Assembly (NCBI GenBank): GCA_040751755.1
Contig: JBFMHC010000031.1
Span: 1-64,000, forward strand
Direction of reading: 5' to 3'
Length of the DNA: 64,000 nt
Origin: PFJX01 sp040751755
Lineage (GTDB): Bacteria > Pseudomonadota > Gammaproteobacteria > Burkholderiales > Thiobacillaceae
Under the pieces are notes generated by a model that did no database searches, was not told the DNA's origin, and saw only the letters and a list, made by a program, of their open reading frames with translations. Position numbers and translations under genes: made by a program. Numbering within the stretch: the first letter of the stretch is position 1; every line of letters starts with the position of its first letter. Below are positions 8,465 through 17,073 of this stretch, piece after piece.

Positions 8465-11400
8465 TTACGCGTCAGCGAAGGCGATCGGGGCGCCGCTGGC
8501 GAAGGCGCGGGTGGGGAGCCTGCGCATCCCGTCTCCGCCCGTCGCCGCCGGCTTGCGGTGCAGCACCGGCTGCTCGGGCGTGGAGCCACGCCCTGTCGGC
8601 CGGTTGTCCACCTGGGGCGGCGCGCTGTGGCCCATCAGCACGCCCTGCATGGCGTCGCCATCCAGCCTGGGGCGATCGATCCTGATCGCATCGGCGGGGT
8701 TCTCGGGTCTGATCCTGCCGGTCTTGGAGTTGTAGCCGAGCGTGCCGGTGGCGTTGATGCCGACCGGCAGCTTGTAGTTCGCCTCCGCCAGGGTCCAGTC
8801 CTTCTTCCACACGGTGATGGTGTCGATCAGCAGGTTGAGGCGCGCGGATACGCTGCCGAACAGGCGGAACTTCAGCTCCGGCGCGATGTTGAGGTTCATG
8901 GTGCCTTCGAGGTCCAGACCGTCGTTGCGGCTGAAGGTGAAATCGGCATGCGCGGAGAGCACGGGCTGGTCGGCGGGGATGCCGGCCGCGGCCTCGGCGC
9001 CGACGCTGCCGACCAGCTCGGCGATGGCGGCGCCGAAGATCAGGTTGAGCGCGGCGGAGGCGCTGAAGCCGGCATCCGCGTAGACCACGAAGGTGCCGCC
9101 GCCGGTGAACTTGAGCGTGTTGAAGTCGACGTTGGCGGGGTCGAACTCCTCCACGCCGAGGCTGATGCCGGTGAGTCTGCCGGGGCCGATGGCGGCGTGC
9201 GCCTTGAGCGTCAGGGTGGCGGAGAAGGTGATGCCGACGCTGACCGAGCCGACCGAGAAGCCCAGGCCGGGCAGGGGCACCGGCGGGGTGGAGAAGTCCT
9301 TGTTGAAGAACTCGCCGCCGTCCTTCGGGTATTTGGGGAAGACCTCGAAGTCCCGCGCGGTGATGGCGCCGCCGACGCGCACCGAGCCGTCCGGCAGCAG
9401 GCGCAGCCTGAGCGTGCCGTCGAGCCGGTCCTTGATCAGCGCGGCGGTGAGGGTGCCCTCGCCGAACACCTGGTAGCCGGGGCCGGCCTCGCCGCTGGGG
9501 CTGCCGTCCGGGGCGACGCCGGCGGCGTTGGTCACCGCCACCGTCACGTCGCCGTCGAGCAGGCCGCCGCCGTAGTTGAAGTGGACATTGCCGCGCAGCA
9601 GCACCACGCCCTTGTCATAGCTGGCGTCGATGTTCCCCTTGGCGCCGCCGGGCAGCGCCGGCACGGCGTGGCCCTTGCCGGCGAGCGCCCAGTCGCCGCC
9701 GATGCGCTCCAGTGTCAGGGTGAGCGCGCCGGACTCGATGCCCGGCAGCTTCTCGAAGTCGCCGCTGCCGGTGACGCTGAAGTTGTCCTCGTCGACGAAC
9801 TTCGCCTCGGCCTTGAAGCCCTTGAGGCCGGGGATGTCCGTCTCCGCGTTGCCGGTGGCGGAGAACACACCCTTCTCGTACAGCGCATCGAGGTGCGCGG
9901 ACTTGATGCCCTTTACCTTGCCCGCCTCGGTGATCGCCAGCACGCCGCTGGCGCCGAAGCCCTCGTCCCTGCGCCACCAGGCCTTGACCTGGGCGGTGTC
10001 GAACAGCTCGCTGGCGAAGTCGAAGCGGCCTTCGAGTGCCACGCCCTTGGCCTGGGTGTAGCTGGCCTTGAGTTCGCCGCCGCCGACCTTGTCGAGCGTG
10101 AACAGCAGATCGCCCTCGATGCCCAGTCCCTCGCGGGTGGAATAGAAGACGCTGATCGAGGCATCGTCGACGCCCAGCGGTGCCGGCAGGCTGAGGTCCT
10201 CGGCCGAGTAGACGAGGGCGAAGCGGATGTCCTCGCCGCGCAATTGCACGGTGATCGGCCGGTTGAAGAGCGGCAGCGTCGGCGTGAGATTGCCTTCGGC
10301 CGCGAGCGCACCATCTTCCACGCTCACGTCGCCCAGTTCGACCGGGCTCATCGGCCCGAAGTCGAGCGCCTTCTGGCCCAACTTGGAAGGGTAGCCGCGG
10401 TACTTGCCGTCGCCGAGCATCTTCAGGGTGATCTTGGTGTCGGCCGCCTTCCAGTTGGTCGGCAGGTTCCACACGCCGGAGATCGAGCCGACCTCGCCCT
10501 TGCCCGTGGCGGCCTGGGACTCGTCGATGCTGATGCTGTCCATCTTGATGCCGGCGATGGCGCCCTGCGCGCTGCCGCTGACCGCGATGGTCTTCTGCCC
10601 AGGCTTGCGCGCCAGGCGCTGGACCACCACGCCGTTGGGGCCGGAGGCGAGCAGGAACTCCTTCGCGCTGCCCTCCTCGTCGCTGGGCGGGGCCGCCTTG
10701 ACCTGGTCCAGCGGCACCGCGTCGACGATCTCCTGATAGGTCCACCAGGACGAGTCGCCTTCCTTGGCGCCCATGCCGCCCTGGACCTGCACGCTCTCGA
10801 ACACGATGTCGTGCTTCTTCAGGAAGTCTCGCCGTTTCGGGCCGGGGGCCTTGAAGGTGGCGAGATAGGCGTCGACCTTGGTGTAGATGCCGGCGCGGAT
10901 GGCACCGCCCGAGCTGCTGTTGCTGGGCTGGTCCAGCAGTTCCATGTTCTGCAGGCTGTTGGCGGTGCCGGTGCCGTCCTCGCCGGAGACCTGCAGTTCC
11001 AGGATGTGGTCGACCTGGAAGCCCGTGCCGAGGCCCTTGCCCACGCCGACTTCCTTGCCGTGGCGGCTCCAGGTCGGGATCTGGAGCTTCTTCTGCAACT
11101 GCTCGATCGACCAGGACTTCACCTTCTTGTCCGTGCCGAGCGTGAACTTGAAGGCCTCGCTCGACGAGGTCGGCACGCTCTCCACCTTGCGGGCCTTGAG
11201 GCGCTGGCGGATCGTGCTGTCCGCGATCTTCACGCCCTTGTTCCAGACATTGACCTGGTTCGGATTGCCGCGCTTGTAGCCCTTCTTACGCCTGAGCTTG
11301 TCTGGCAACAGGGCGTTGTACAGGGGGAGGTGGCGGCGCTTGACGGCGGGGAGGTCCAGCCTGCCCAGGGCCTTGAGCGCGGCCTCGTTGGTCTTGGCGT

Positions 11401-12154
11401 TCTTCGGCGTGTATTTCGGGTCGATGTCCGGGTCGATCTTGCGGGCGATGCCCGGCCCGCCCTGCACCACGTGCGTCAACTCATGCGCCAGCAGCCTGAT
11501 GCCCGCCGCGCTGGCGGGGCGGTACTGGCCGGCGGCGAAGAAGATGTCGTCGCCGGTGGTGAAGGCCAGCGCATTGAGCGAGCGGCACAGTTCGTGGGCG
11601 TTCGCGTCGTGGTGGATGCGCACGCGGCTGAAGTCGTGCGCGAATTCGGCCTCCATGCGGGCACGCAGGCTTGCGGGCAGAGGATCGCCCTGGCCTGACA
11701 GCTGGCGGATGCGGCCCTGGGCTTCGCTCAGGCGCAGGGCCGATCCGCCTTCCCCCGCGCCGCCAGTCTCCTCGGCCGTGGCTTCGAGGTCGGGCGGCGT
11801 GGCCGCGGCCCTGCGGGCGATCCGCTCACCGACGTGGGCGGGTCGTGGCGGCGAGGCGTGGCCGCCGGGCGAGGCGGTTTCGTCCGGCACGGCCTTGCGG
11901 CCGACCTGTTCGGCCACCTGCTCCGCCTCGCGCTCCGCGGCATCGCCGGGCTGGCTCACCGCGAGCTTGGCGCGCACCGCCATGCGGTCGAAGCGCTGCT
12001 GGCTGGCGGCTGCTTGCGCGGGGGGTACGGCCGGCTTGGCCTGCGAGGGGCCCCCGGACTGGGCCGTCGCCTTGTCCACCGCCGCCTGCTGCCCGGCGGG
12101 CGGCTGGCTGGGCGGCTTCCGGGTGTCGGCCAGGGGCGGGGCGGAGGCGGCCAT
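8465..12154 (-). CDS. eCIS-associated DUF4157 protein with HNH-like nuclease signature (candidate cargo/effector)
   Basis: 1229 aa, the last gene of the operon. Residues 50-235 form a DUF4157 region: an N-terminal segment of the PGDAAEREAEQVAEQV type, then AEFAHDFSRVRIHHD and the zinc-protease-like motif LLAHELTHVVQGGPG (HELTH at about 224-228). A second module at about 375-430 carries QVDHILELQ, then N399, N403 and SNSSSGGAIR, a spacing like the beta-beta-alpha-metal (HNH/His-Me finger) nucleases. From about 500 to 1150 the protein is beta-rich with repeated KGxxxxxG and FSVTGSGDFE-like segments and no recognised enzyme motif. DUF4157 is known to be enriched in eCIS loci and on eCIS cargo. 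That this is a loaded nuclease toxin is inference; a structural or assembly role is possible. No obvious immunity gene is adjacent. Confidence 0.85.
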   Translation of the reverse strand: MAASAPPLADTRKPPSQPPAGQQAAVDKATAQSGGPSQAKPAVPPAQAAASQQRFDRMAVRAKLAVSQPGDAAEREAEQVAEQVGRKAVPDETASPGGHASPPRPAHVGERIARRAAATPPDLEATAEETGGAGEGGSALRLSEAQGRIRQLSGQGDPLPASLRARMEAEFAHDFSRVRIHHDANAHELCRSLNALAFTTGDDIFFAAGQYRPASAAGIRLLAHELTHVVQGGPGIARKIDPDIDPKYTPKNAKTNEAALKALGRLDLPAVKRRHLPLYNALLPDKLRRKKGYKRGNPNQVNVWNKGVKIADSTIRQRLKARKVESVPTSSSEAFKFTLGTDKKVKSWSIEQLQKKLQIPTWSRHGKEVGVGKGLGTGFQVDHILELQVSGEDGTGTANSLQNMELLDQPSNSSSGGAIRAGIYTKVDAYLATFKAPGPKRRDFLKKHDIVFESVQVQGGMGAKEGDSSWWTYQEIVDAVPLDQVKAAPPSDEEGSAKEFLLASGPNGVVVQRLARKPGQKTIAVSGSAQGAIAGIKMDSISIDESQAATGKGEVGSISGVWNLPTNWKAADTKITLKMLGDGKYRGYPSKLGQKALDFGPMSPVELGDVSVEDGALAAEGNLTPTLPLFNRPITVQLRGEDIRFALVYSAEDLSLPAPLGVDDASISVFYSTREGLGIEGDLLFTLDKVGGGELKASYTQAKGVALEGRFDFASELFDTAQVKAWWRRDEGFGASGVLAITEAGKVKGIKSAHLDALYEKGVFSATGNAETDIPGLKGFKAEAKFVDEDNFSVTGSGDFEKLPGIESGALTLTLERIGGDWALAGKGHAVPALPGGAKGNIDASYDKGVVLLRGNVHFNYGGGLLDGDVTVAVTNAAGVAPDGSPSGEAGPGYQVFGEGTLTAALIKDRLDGTLRLRLLPDGSVRVGGAITARDFEVFPKYPKDGGEFFNKDFSTPPVPLPGLGFSVGSVSVGITFSATLTLKAHAAIGPGRLTGISLGVEEFDPANVDFNTLKFTGGGTFVVYADAGFSASAALNLIFGAAIAELVGSVGAEAAAGIPADQPVLSAHADFTFSRNDGLDLEGTMNLNIAPELKFRLFGSVSARLNLLIDTITVWKKDWTLAEANYKLPVGINATGTLGYNSKTGRIRPENPADAIRIDRPRLDGDAMQGVLMGHSAPPQVDNRPTGRGSTPEQPVLHRKPAATGGDGMRRLPTRAFASGAPIAFADA

Positions 12155-12168
12155 GACGGCGGCGGGGC

Positions 12169-15100
12169 TCAGCGCTGCAGGAAATAACCCAGCAGGGTCA
12201 CGGCGCGGAAGGTGTCGCGCGTGTCGAAGGCCGGCGCGGTGAAACCGCCGAGGAGGTTGCCCGAGGACACGTTCACCACTGCCGCCACCGACTTGAACTG
12301 TGCTTCGAGGTCCTCATCGGCGCGCGCCTGTGTTGCGTCCAGATGCATCGCCTTGATCGTGTACTTGTCGTTGAAGTGCTTCCAGGTGTCGTCGAGTGCC
12401 TTTATTTCGGCTATCGAGGTCTCCCGGAGTACGCCATCGTCGAACGTGACCACGGCCGATCGGTATCTTGGATTCGGCCCCGCGAGATCCAGGTCGAGTT
12501 GGCCGAGTGCGTCGTCGCCTCCCTTGTCCTTGGCACTTTCGTACAGACGATTGAAGTTTTCCTCGTCGATGAACGCGACAAGGTGATCGTAGGAGCGTAC
12601 TGGTGTCTCTCCCCGCGCATAGCCGATCACGCTCACGGCATGGGCGCCATTGCCGAGGTCGTCGTCGCCGGTCGTGAACGCCCCGCCTTGCTCGTGGACG
12701 CGCAACTGCCGGGAAAGCGTTTCGTGCTGCGCGGGCGGGTCCTCGCCCGGCAGCAGGGTGTTGCTGGCGATGCTCAGGGCGCTGAGGCGGTATTCGCCCT
12801 CGTCGCCGCGCATGGCGGTGTCGGCCGAGACCAGGTTGGCGATGTCCGTGGCGGCTGGGGTCGCGCCCTGGAACCTGACCGTCAGGTCCTGGCGGAAGCC
12901 CTGTTTCTCCAGCACCCCCTGCAAGGCCTCCCAGGCCTGCGCGGGGGCCTTCTCGATGCGTGCGGCCAACATGCGGTAGATCTCGGTGTCCGCCATGAGG
13001 ACGCGGTGCAGGTAGGTGGTTGCCGCGGCCATGGTCACCACCAGCATGCCGCCGTCCAGGCCGCCGCCGGACAGCGGCGGCGAGACCGCGGCGAGGGGAG
13101 CGATGGCGCCGCCGCCGGCGGTGGGCGGCTGGGTCAGGCTGGCGATCTGCGCCAGCATGTTGTTGAGGCGGAAGCGGTTCTGCCAGCCCTGGCCTGTGCT
13201 CGGCGTCTGTTCCCAGTAGCGGCCGAGCAGCACCTTGGCGCCGGGCCGGGCCTGCCGCCACATCGCCAGCACCTGGCGATCCGGCTCCTCGGACACCACG
13301 TTCTGCTCGCGGTAGCGCAGCACGCCGACGCGCCGGAATCCGTAGCCGGCGAGCCGTTGAGCGTCGTTGCCGTCGAGGGCGTCCTGCAGGGCCTTGAGTT
13401 CCTTGCGGTCGGCGACCGAGAGGTGCCAGACCTGGAAGGCCTCCAGCCCGGCCTCCACGGGGGCCGCGGGCGCGGCGCAACACAGCCGTGTGCGGGCGCG
13501 GCGGAACATGACCCAGTCGAGCACGGCGCGTACACGGGTGGCGGCGGGGGCGTCGAGGGCGGGGAACAGGCGGCGGCTGGCGCGCGCCAGGAAGGCGGCG
13601 TCGTCCATGGACTCGGCCAGGCCGGTGAGGGCGTTCATGGCGGCCGCGCCGAGCGGGCTGGCGATGGCCGGCATGGCGGCGAGGCCGGTCATGTCGAGGA
13701 CCTCCCTGCGGCTGGCGTCGGCGGTGTCCGCGCCTTCCGCGGCGCCCGCTCCACCGTCCGCCGATGCGAACCCCGGCTTCGCCGCCACCCCGGCCGCCGC
13801 CATGTAGCGCCGGTACAGGCCGGGCAGGCGTTCCAGAACCGAGAGGACGGCACGGCGCGGCGTCTCCGTCCAGTCGAGGAAGAGCGGGCTGGTGCGTGGG
13901 TCGTGCGCGGCGTCGTCCACCACCAGTTCGCCGCCGTTTGCACCGCTGTCGCGCAGCAGGCTGATGCGGCCGCTGGTCTGCGTCGTGCTGTCGTCCGCCT
14001 TGGTCAGGCGCAGCTTGAACTGCAGCACGCGCTCGGTCTTCCCGCCGCCCAGGGGGCGGTCGAACAGGGCGGTAAACCGGCCGTCGAGGTCGGCGGTCTG
14101 CTTGCCGAGGCGTACTTCGCCCTTCAGGCCGGCCTGGGCGCCCAGGTCCAGGCCGAACGGGTCCGCGTCGAGGTCGACGGCCAGGTAGGCGGCGGTGTTC
14201 GCGCCAGCCACCTGCCTGCGCGGCAGCGCCCGAGGCTTTTCGCCTGCCGCGTCGCGCTCGATCGGCAGGCGAGCATCTTCCTCTTCCTTTTCCGCCTGCG
14301 CCTGTGCGTCGCGCATGCAGACCAGCGTGATGCCGTAGCTGCCGTCGGCGCGCGCCTCGGTGCGCGCCAGGCCATGCATGTCGAGCTGCCCGCGTGCCTT
14401 GGGCGTGGCCACGTCGAGTCCCTTGCCGGCGCTGTCCGCCGCGGCCTCGATCTTCCTCAAGCCCTTCTCGAGGTTCCCGGGCGCTTCCTCGCTGTCCTCG
14501 CCCTTGCCCAGGAAGTCCAGGTCGATCGCATCGAGCAGGTCGGACGAGATGCCGATCTGCCACCAGATGCCGGGCGCGGCCGCCTCGACGCCGACGGCCT
14601 TGCCGTCCGGGACGAAGATCTCCACGTCCTCGATCCGGCTGGCGTCGTCCAGGCCGCGGGTCAGGGAGATGCGCCCCTGGTGCTGCGCCTCCTCCAGGAG
14701 GTGCGCGATCTCGTCCTCGCGCACCGCCTGGTAGGCCAGGCGCACGCCCTCGCCGAACATGCGCGAGAGCTGTTCCTCCAGGTCCTGCTTGCCGGGGGTG
14801 ACGGGCAGATAGCCGGCCGGCGGCAGTTCCACGAAGCCGGCCTCGATCAGCATGCGGTTGCGCGGCAGCGCCCCCTTGCCCAGCTCGGCCGCGGACAGGG
14901 TGTTGGCGATCTCGTGGAGCTGGGCGTAGGCGGCCTTCACTTCATCGCTCAGGTTTTGCGCCTCCTGCTTGGTGGGCCTGGCGTCGAGCTTCTTGATGAG
15001 GGTGCGCGCGCCCTCGCTGTATTGCCGGTGCAGGGCCTCCATTTCCATGCGCGCGCGGTCGAGCAGGCGGCGCAGCTGGCCGCATTCGTCGGCCGGCACG

Positions 15101-16056
15101 AGCACCTTGCCGGCCACGTCGAAGCGCTGCGACAGCTGGCACTGGAACTGCAGGATCTGGGCGAGGAACACGTTCCAAGGTCGCATCGCCATGCGCCCCT
15201 GCCAGTAGCCACGCGCCTGCGAGTCCATGCGTTCGCGGCGGGTGCTCCAGGCGTCCAGCACCCGTACCGCGCCGCCTTCCAGGATCAGCAGGCCGATCGG
15301 CACCTCGTCGCGGCCGTACAGGGCGGCCGGGTTGCACCACAGCGAGCCGGCGAGGCCGGCGCTGCCCAGGGCGGGCGCGGCGAGCCAAGGCTCGGCGGCG
15401 AAATAGGCGGAGGCGGCGCGGTTGCGCAGGTGCTGCGGGCCGAGGCTGACGCTGCTGCTGTCCGGCAGCTTGAGGCCGATGGGGCGCAGGCGCAGGGCCA
15501 CGCCCTCGCGCCACCAAGGGCGCTGCGAATCGCCGGCGCAGGCGGTGGCGCACAGTTTGCCGTAGACCGCCTCGTTGCCGCACAGCGTCTGTGCCGGGGC
15601 GACCGTGAGCTCGTAGGCCTGCAGGGCAGGCGCGGCGGTGTGGGTGGGCGGGCCTTCCTGGCAGTCGCCGAACTCGCAGTTGCCTTCCACGGGCGCGGGC
15701 GCGGCGAGCTTCAGCAGGTCCGCGAGCCTGACATCGAGTTCGCCCACCGCCAGCACCAGGTTGCCGGCCGGGGTGATGGCGAGGCCCGCGCCCACGCGCA
15801 GGGCGCCGTCCGCCTGGGCGATGCCGAGGCCGTGCACAACCCCCCAGCCGCCGGCCAGGTTGGCAAGCCGGTCGCGCTCGCGCAGATAGTCCTGTTCCAT
15901 GGCGAGGGCGTCGGCGCGCAGGTATTGGCCGTCGAAGTAATGCAGGCGGGTGAGGGGGCTGGCCTGGGCGATGAAGGCCTTGCCGTCGGAAATGCCCAGG
16001 TCGGCGCATTCGTTGGCGGATTTCGAGGTATTGGCGCTTTTCACGTCATTGGCCAT
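12169..16056 (-). CDS. Large eCIS-associated protein with N-terminal YFDGQYLRADAL module
   Basis: 1295 aa, function unknown. Residues 35-110 (LHYFDGQYLRADALAMEQDY, then GGWGVVHGLGI and a segment with the GxGxAITPxG pattern) match in pattern the start of the protein encoded immediately upstream, so the two genes share a module. The rest is a long multidomain region with several predicted helical and beta parts, including LPGLYRRYMAAAGV (about residue 765), and a C-terminal segment ending in FRAVTLLGYFLQR. I recognise no catalytic motif and no signal peptide. The start at 16056 is 2 bp after the upstream stop and begins the conserved module; the frame is open a further 223 codons upstream but that part is antisense-like shadow of the neighbour. 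Placement late in the operon suggests an accessory structural or cargo-adaptor role. Confidence 0.8.
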   Translation of the reverse strand: MANDVKSANTSKSANECADLGISDGKAFIAQASPLTRLHYFDGQYLRADALAMEQDYLRERDRLANLAGGWGVVHGLGIAQADGALRVGAGLAITPAGNLVLAVGELDVRLADLLKLAAPAPVEGNCEFGDCQEGPPTHTAAPALQAYELTVAPAQTLCGNEAVYGKLCATACAGDSQRPWWREGVALRLRPIGLKLPDSSSVSLGPQHLRNRAASAYFAAEPWLAAPALGSAGLAGSLWCNPAALYGRDEVPIGLLILEGGAVRVLDAWSTRRERMDSQARGYWQGRMAMRPWNVFLAQILQFQCQLSQRFDVAGKVLVPADECGQLRRLLDRARMEMEALHRQYSEGARTLIKKLDARPTKQEAQNLSDEVKAAYAQLHEIANTLSAAELGKGALPRNRMLIEAGFVELPPAGYLPVTPGKQDLEEQLSRMFGEGVRLAYQAVREDEIAHLLEEAQHQGRISLTRGLDDASRIEDVEIFVPDGKAVGVEAAAPGIWWQIGISSDLLDAIDLDFLGKGEDSEEAPGNLEKGLRKIEAAADSAGKGLDVATPKARGQLDMHGLARTEARADGSYGITLVCMRDAQAQAEKEEEDARLPIERDAAGEKPRALPRRQVAGANTAAYLAVDLDADPFGLDLGAQAGLKGEVRLGKQTADLDGRFTALFDRPLGGGKTERVLQFKLRLTKADDSTTQTSGRISLLRDSGANGGELVVDDAAHDPRTSPLFLDWTETPRRAVLSVLERLPGLYRRYMAAAGVAAKPGFASADGGAGAAEGADTADASRREVLDMTGLAAMPAIASPLGAAAMNALTGLAESMDDAAFLARASRRLFPALDAPAATRVRAVLDWVMFRRARTRLCCAAPAAPVEAGLEAFQVWHLSVADRKELKALQDALDGNDAQRLAGYGFRRVGVLRYREQNVVSEEPDRQVLAMWRQARPGAKVLLGRYWEQTPSTGQGWQNRFRLNNMLAQIASLTQPPTAGGGAIAPLAAVSPPLSGGGLDGGMLVVTMAAATTYLHRVLMADTEIYRMLAARIEKAPAQAWEALQGVLEKQGFRQDLTVRFQGATPAATDIANLVSADTAMRGDEGEYRLSALSIASNTLLPGEDPPAQHETLSRQLRVHEQGGAFTTGDDDLGNGAHAVSVIGYARGETPVRSYDHLVAFIDEENFNRLYESAKDKGGDDALGQLDLDLAGPNPRYRSAVVTFDDGVLRETSIAEIKALDDTWKHFNDKYTIKAMHLDATQARADEDLEAQFKSVAAVVNVSSGNLLGGFTAPAFDTRDTFRAVTLLGYFLQR

Positions 16057-16058
16057 GA

Positions 16059-17030
16059 CTAGCTCCCGGGAAATAGGGTGGAGAGGTCGAGTCCTTCGGC
16101 CTGCATGCCCGACACGCCGTCGAGCAGCAGGGTTTGCAACAGGGCTGTGGGCAACAGCAGGGGGCGGACGCCGAGGGAGAGCTTGTCCACGCTGGCGTGC
16201 CAGCCCTCGCCGTCCTTGCTGAAACGCACGCCCTGCAGGCGGGCAAGTGGCAGGCAGGCGGCGTCGCCGGCATATTCGGGCGGGGCGGGGTCGTCGGCTG
16301 CCAGCGCCCTGGCCCAGACCTCGCGCGCGAGCAGGGCGCGCGCAGCCGGCCGCTCCGCCTCGGGCAGGGCGAGCAGGGCGGCGATCTGCCCTTGCAGCCA
16401 GCGGTCGTCCGCCAGCAGTTCCCCCCGGGCATCCCTGGCGGGCGGTTCCCGGCCCAGCCACAGCTGCAGCAGGTGGTGGCGGCCTGGAGCGGCGGTGACG
16501 GCGGCGCGGGCCAGGCCGAGGCGCGTGGTCTCGCAGATGCGTGCATAGGCGATGTCGGCGGTGTCCGTGGCGCAGGGCGCGGCGATGGCCGGCACCGGCT
16601 GCGACAGACAGGTGGCGTGGCAGGCGAGGAGGTCGAGGTCGAGCGTGGCGTTCTCCGGGGTGGAGATGTCGCTGAAGGCGTCGTCGTCCTGGTGTTTTTC
16701 CCACCACTTCACCAGGTTCATGCATCGTGCCGCGTCCAGCGCGAGGTCGCGCCCGCGGGCGTCGACCGCGTAGCCCGGGCCGACCCTGAGTTCGAAGCTC
16801 GTGCCGTTGAAGTCCACGGCGAAACCGGCGACCACGCCCGTGCCGTGCAACAGGCGCTGGTGGCGGCGCAGGCGGCCGACGTGGAAGCCCTGCTCGGCGC
16901 GGAAGTCATCGACGCCGAGCAGCATGCCGAAGTGGTAGTTGGCGCCGCATTGCGGCGCGTCGGGCAGGTCGGCGGCGCAAGGGTCGGGCGGCATTCCGCC
17001 CGTGCAGCCGGTGTCTTCGTTCTGCGTCAT
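16059..17030 (-). CDS. eCIS-associated protein with FGMLLGVDDF module
   Basis: 323 aa from the ATG at 17030, which has a GGAG ribosome binding site 6 nt upstream; an ATG four codons earlier is in frame but poorly placed. The N-terminal module (YHFGMLLGVDDFRAEQGF, then LLHGTGVVAGF and RVGPGYAVDARGRDL) mirrors that of the next gene. Two short segments (ARICETTRLGLARAAV and the LLLPTALLQTLL end) are predicted helical. Function is unknown. Its position, just before the large protein and 43 bp after the coiled-coil gene, suggests that the pair acts together, perhaps on the outside of the particle or in cargo handling. Confidence 0.8.
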   Translation of the reverse strand: MTQNEDTGCTGGMPPDPCAADLPDAPQCGANYHFGMLLGVDDFRAEQGFHVGRLRRHQRLLHGTGVVAGFAVDFNGTSFELRVGPGYAVDARGRDLALDAARCMNLVKWWEKHQDDDAFSDISTPENATLDLDLLACHATCLSQPVPAIAAPCATDTADIAYARICETTRLGLARAAVTAAPGRHHLLQLWLGREPPARDARGELLADDRWLQGQIAALLALPEAERPAARALLAREVWARALAADDPAPPEYAGDAACLPLARLQGVRFSKDGEGWHASVDKLSLGVRPLLLPTALLQTLLLDGVSGMQAEGLDLSTLFPGS

Positions 17031-17073
17031 GGGGTGCTCCATCTTGCGGTCGGTGCCGGGTGGGGGCTGGGCA

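Noticed and set aside
8333..11698. Long plus-strand open frame (1121 codons) opposite the DUF4157 gene, and similar long frames opposite the other operon genes
   Set aside because: They have repetitive low-complexity composition, no ribosome binding sites and no family motifs, as expected of antisense frames in GC-rich DNA; the opposite strand has convincing genes.
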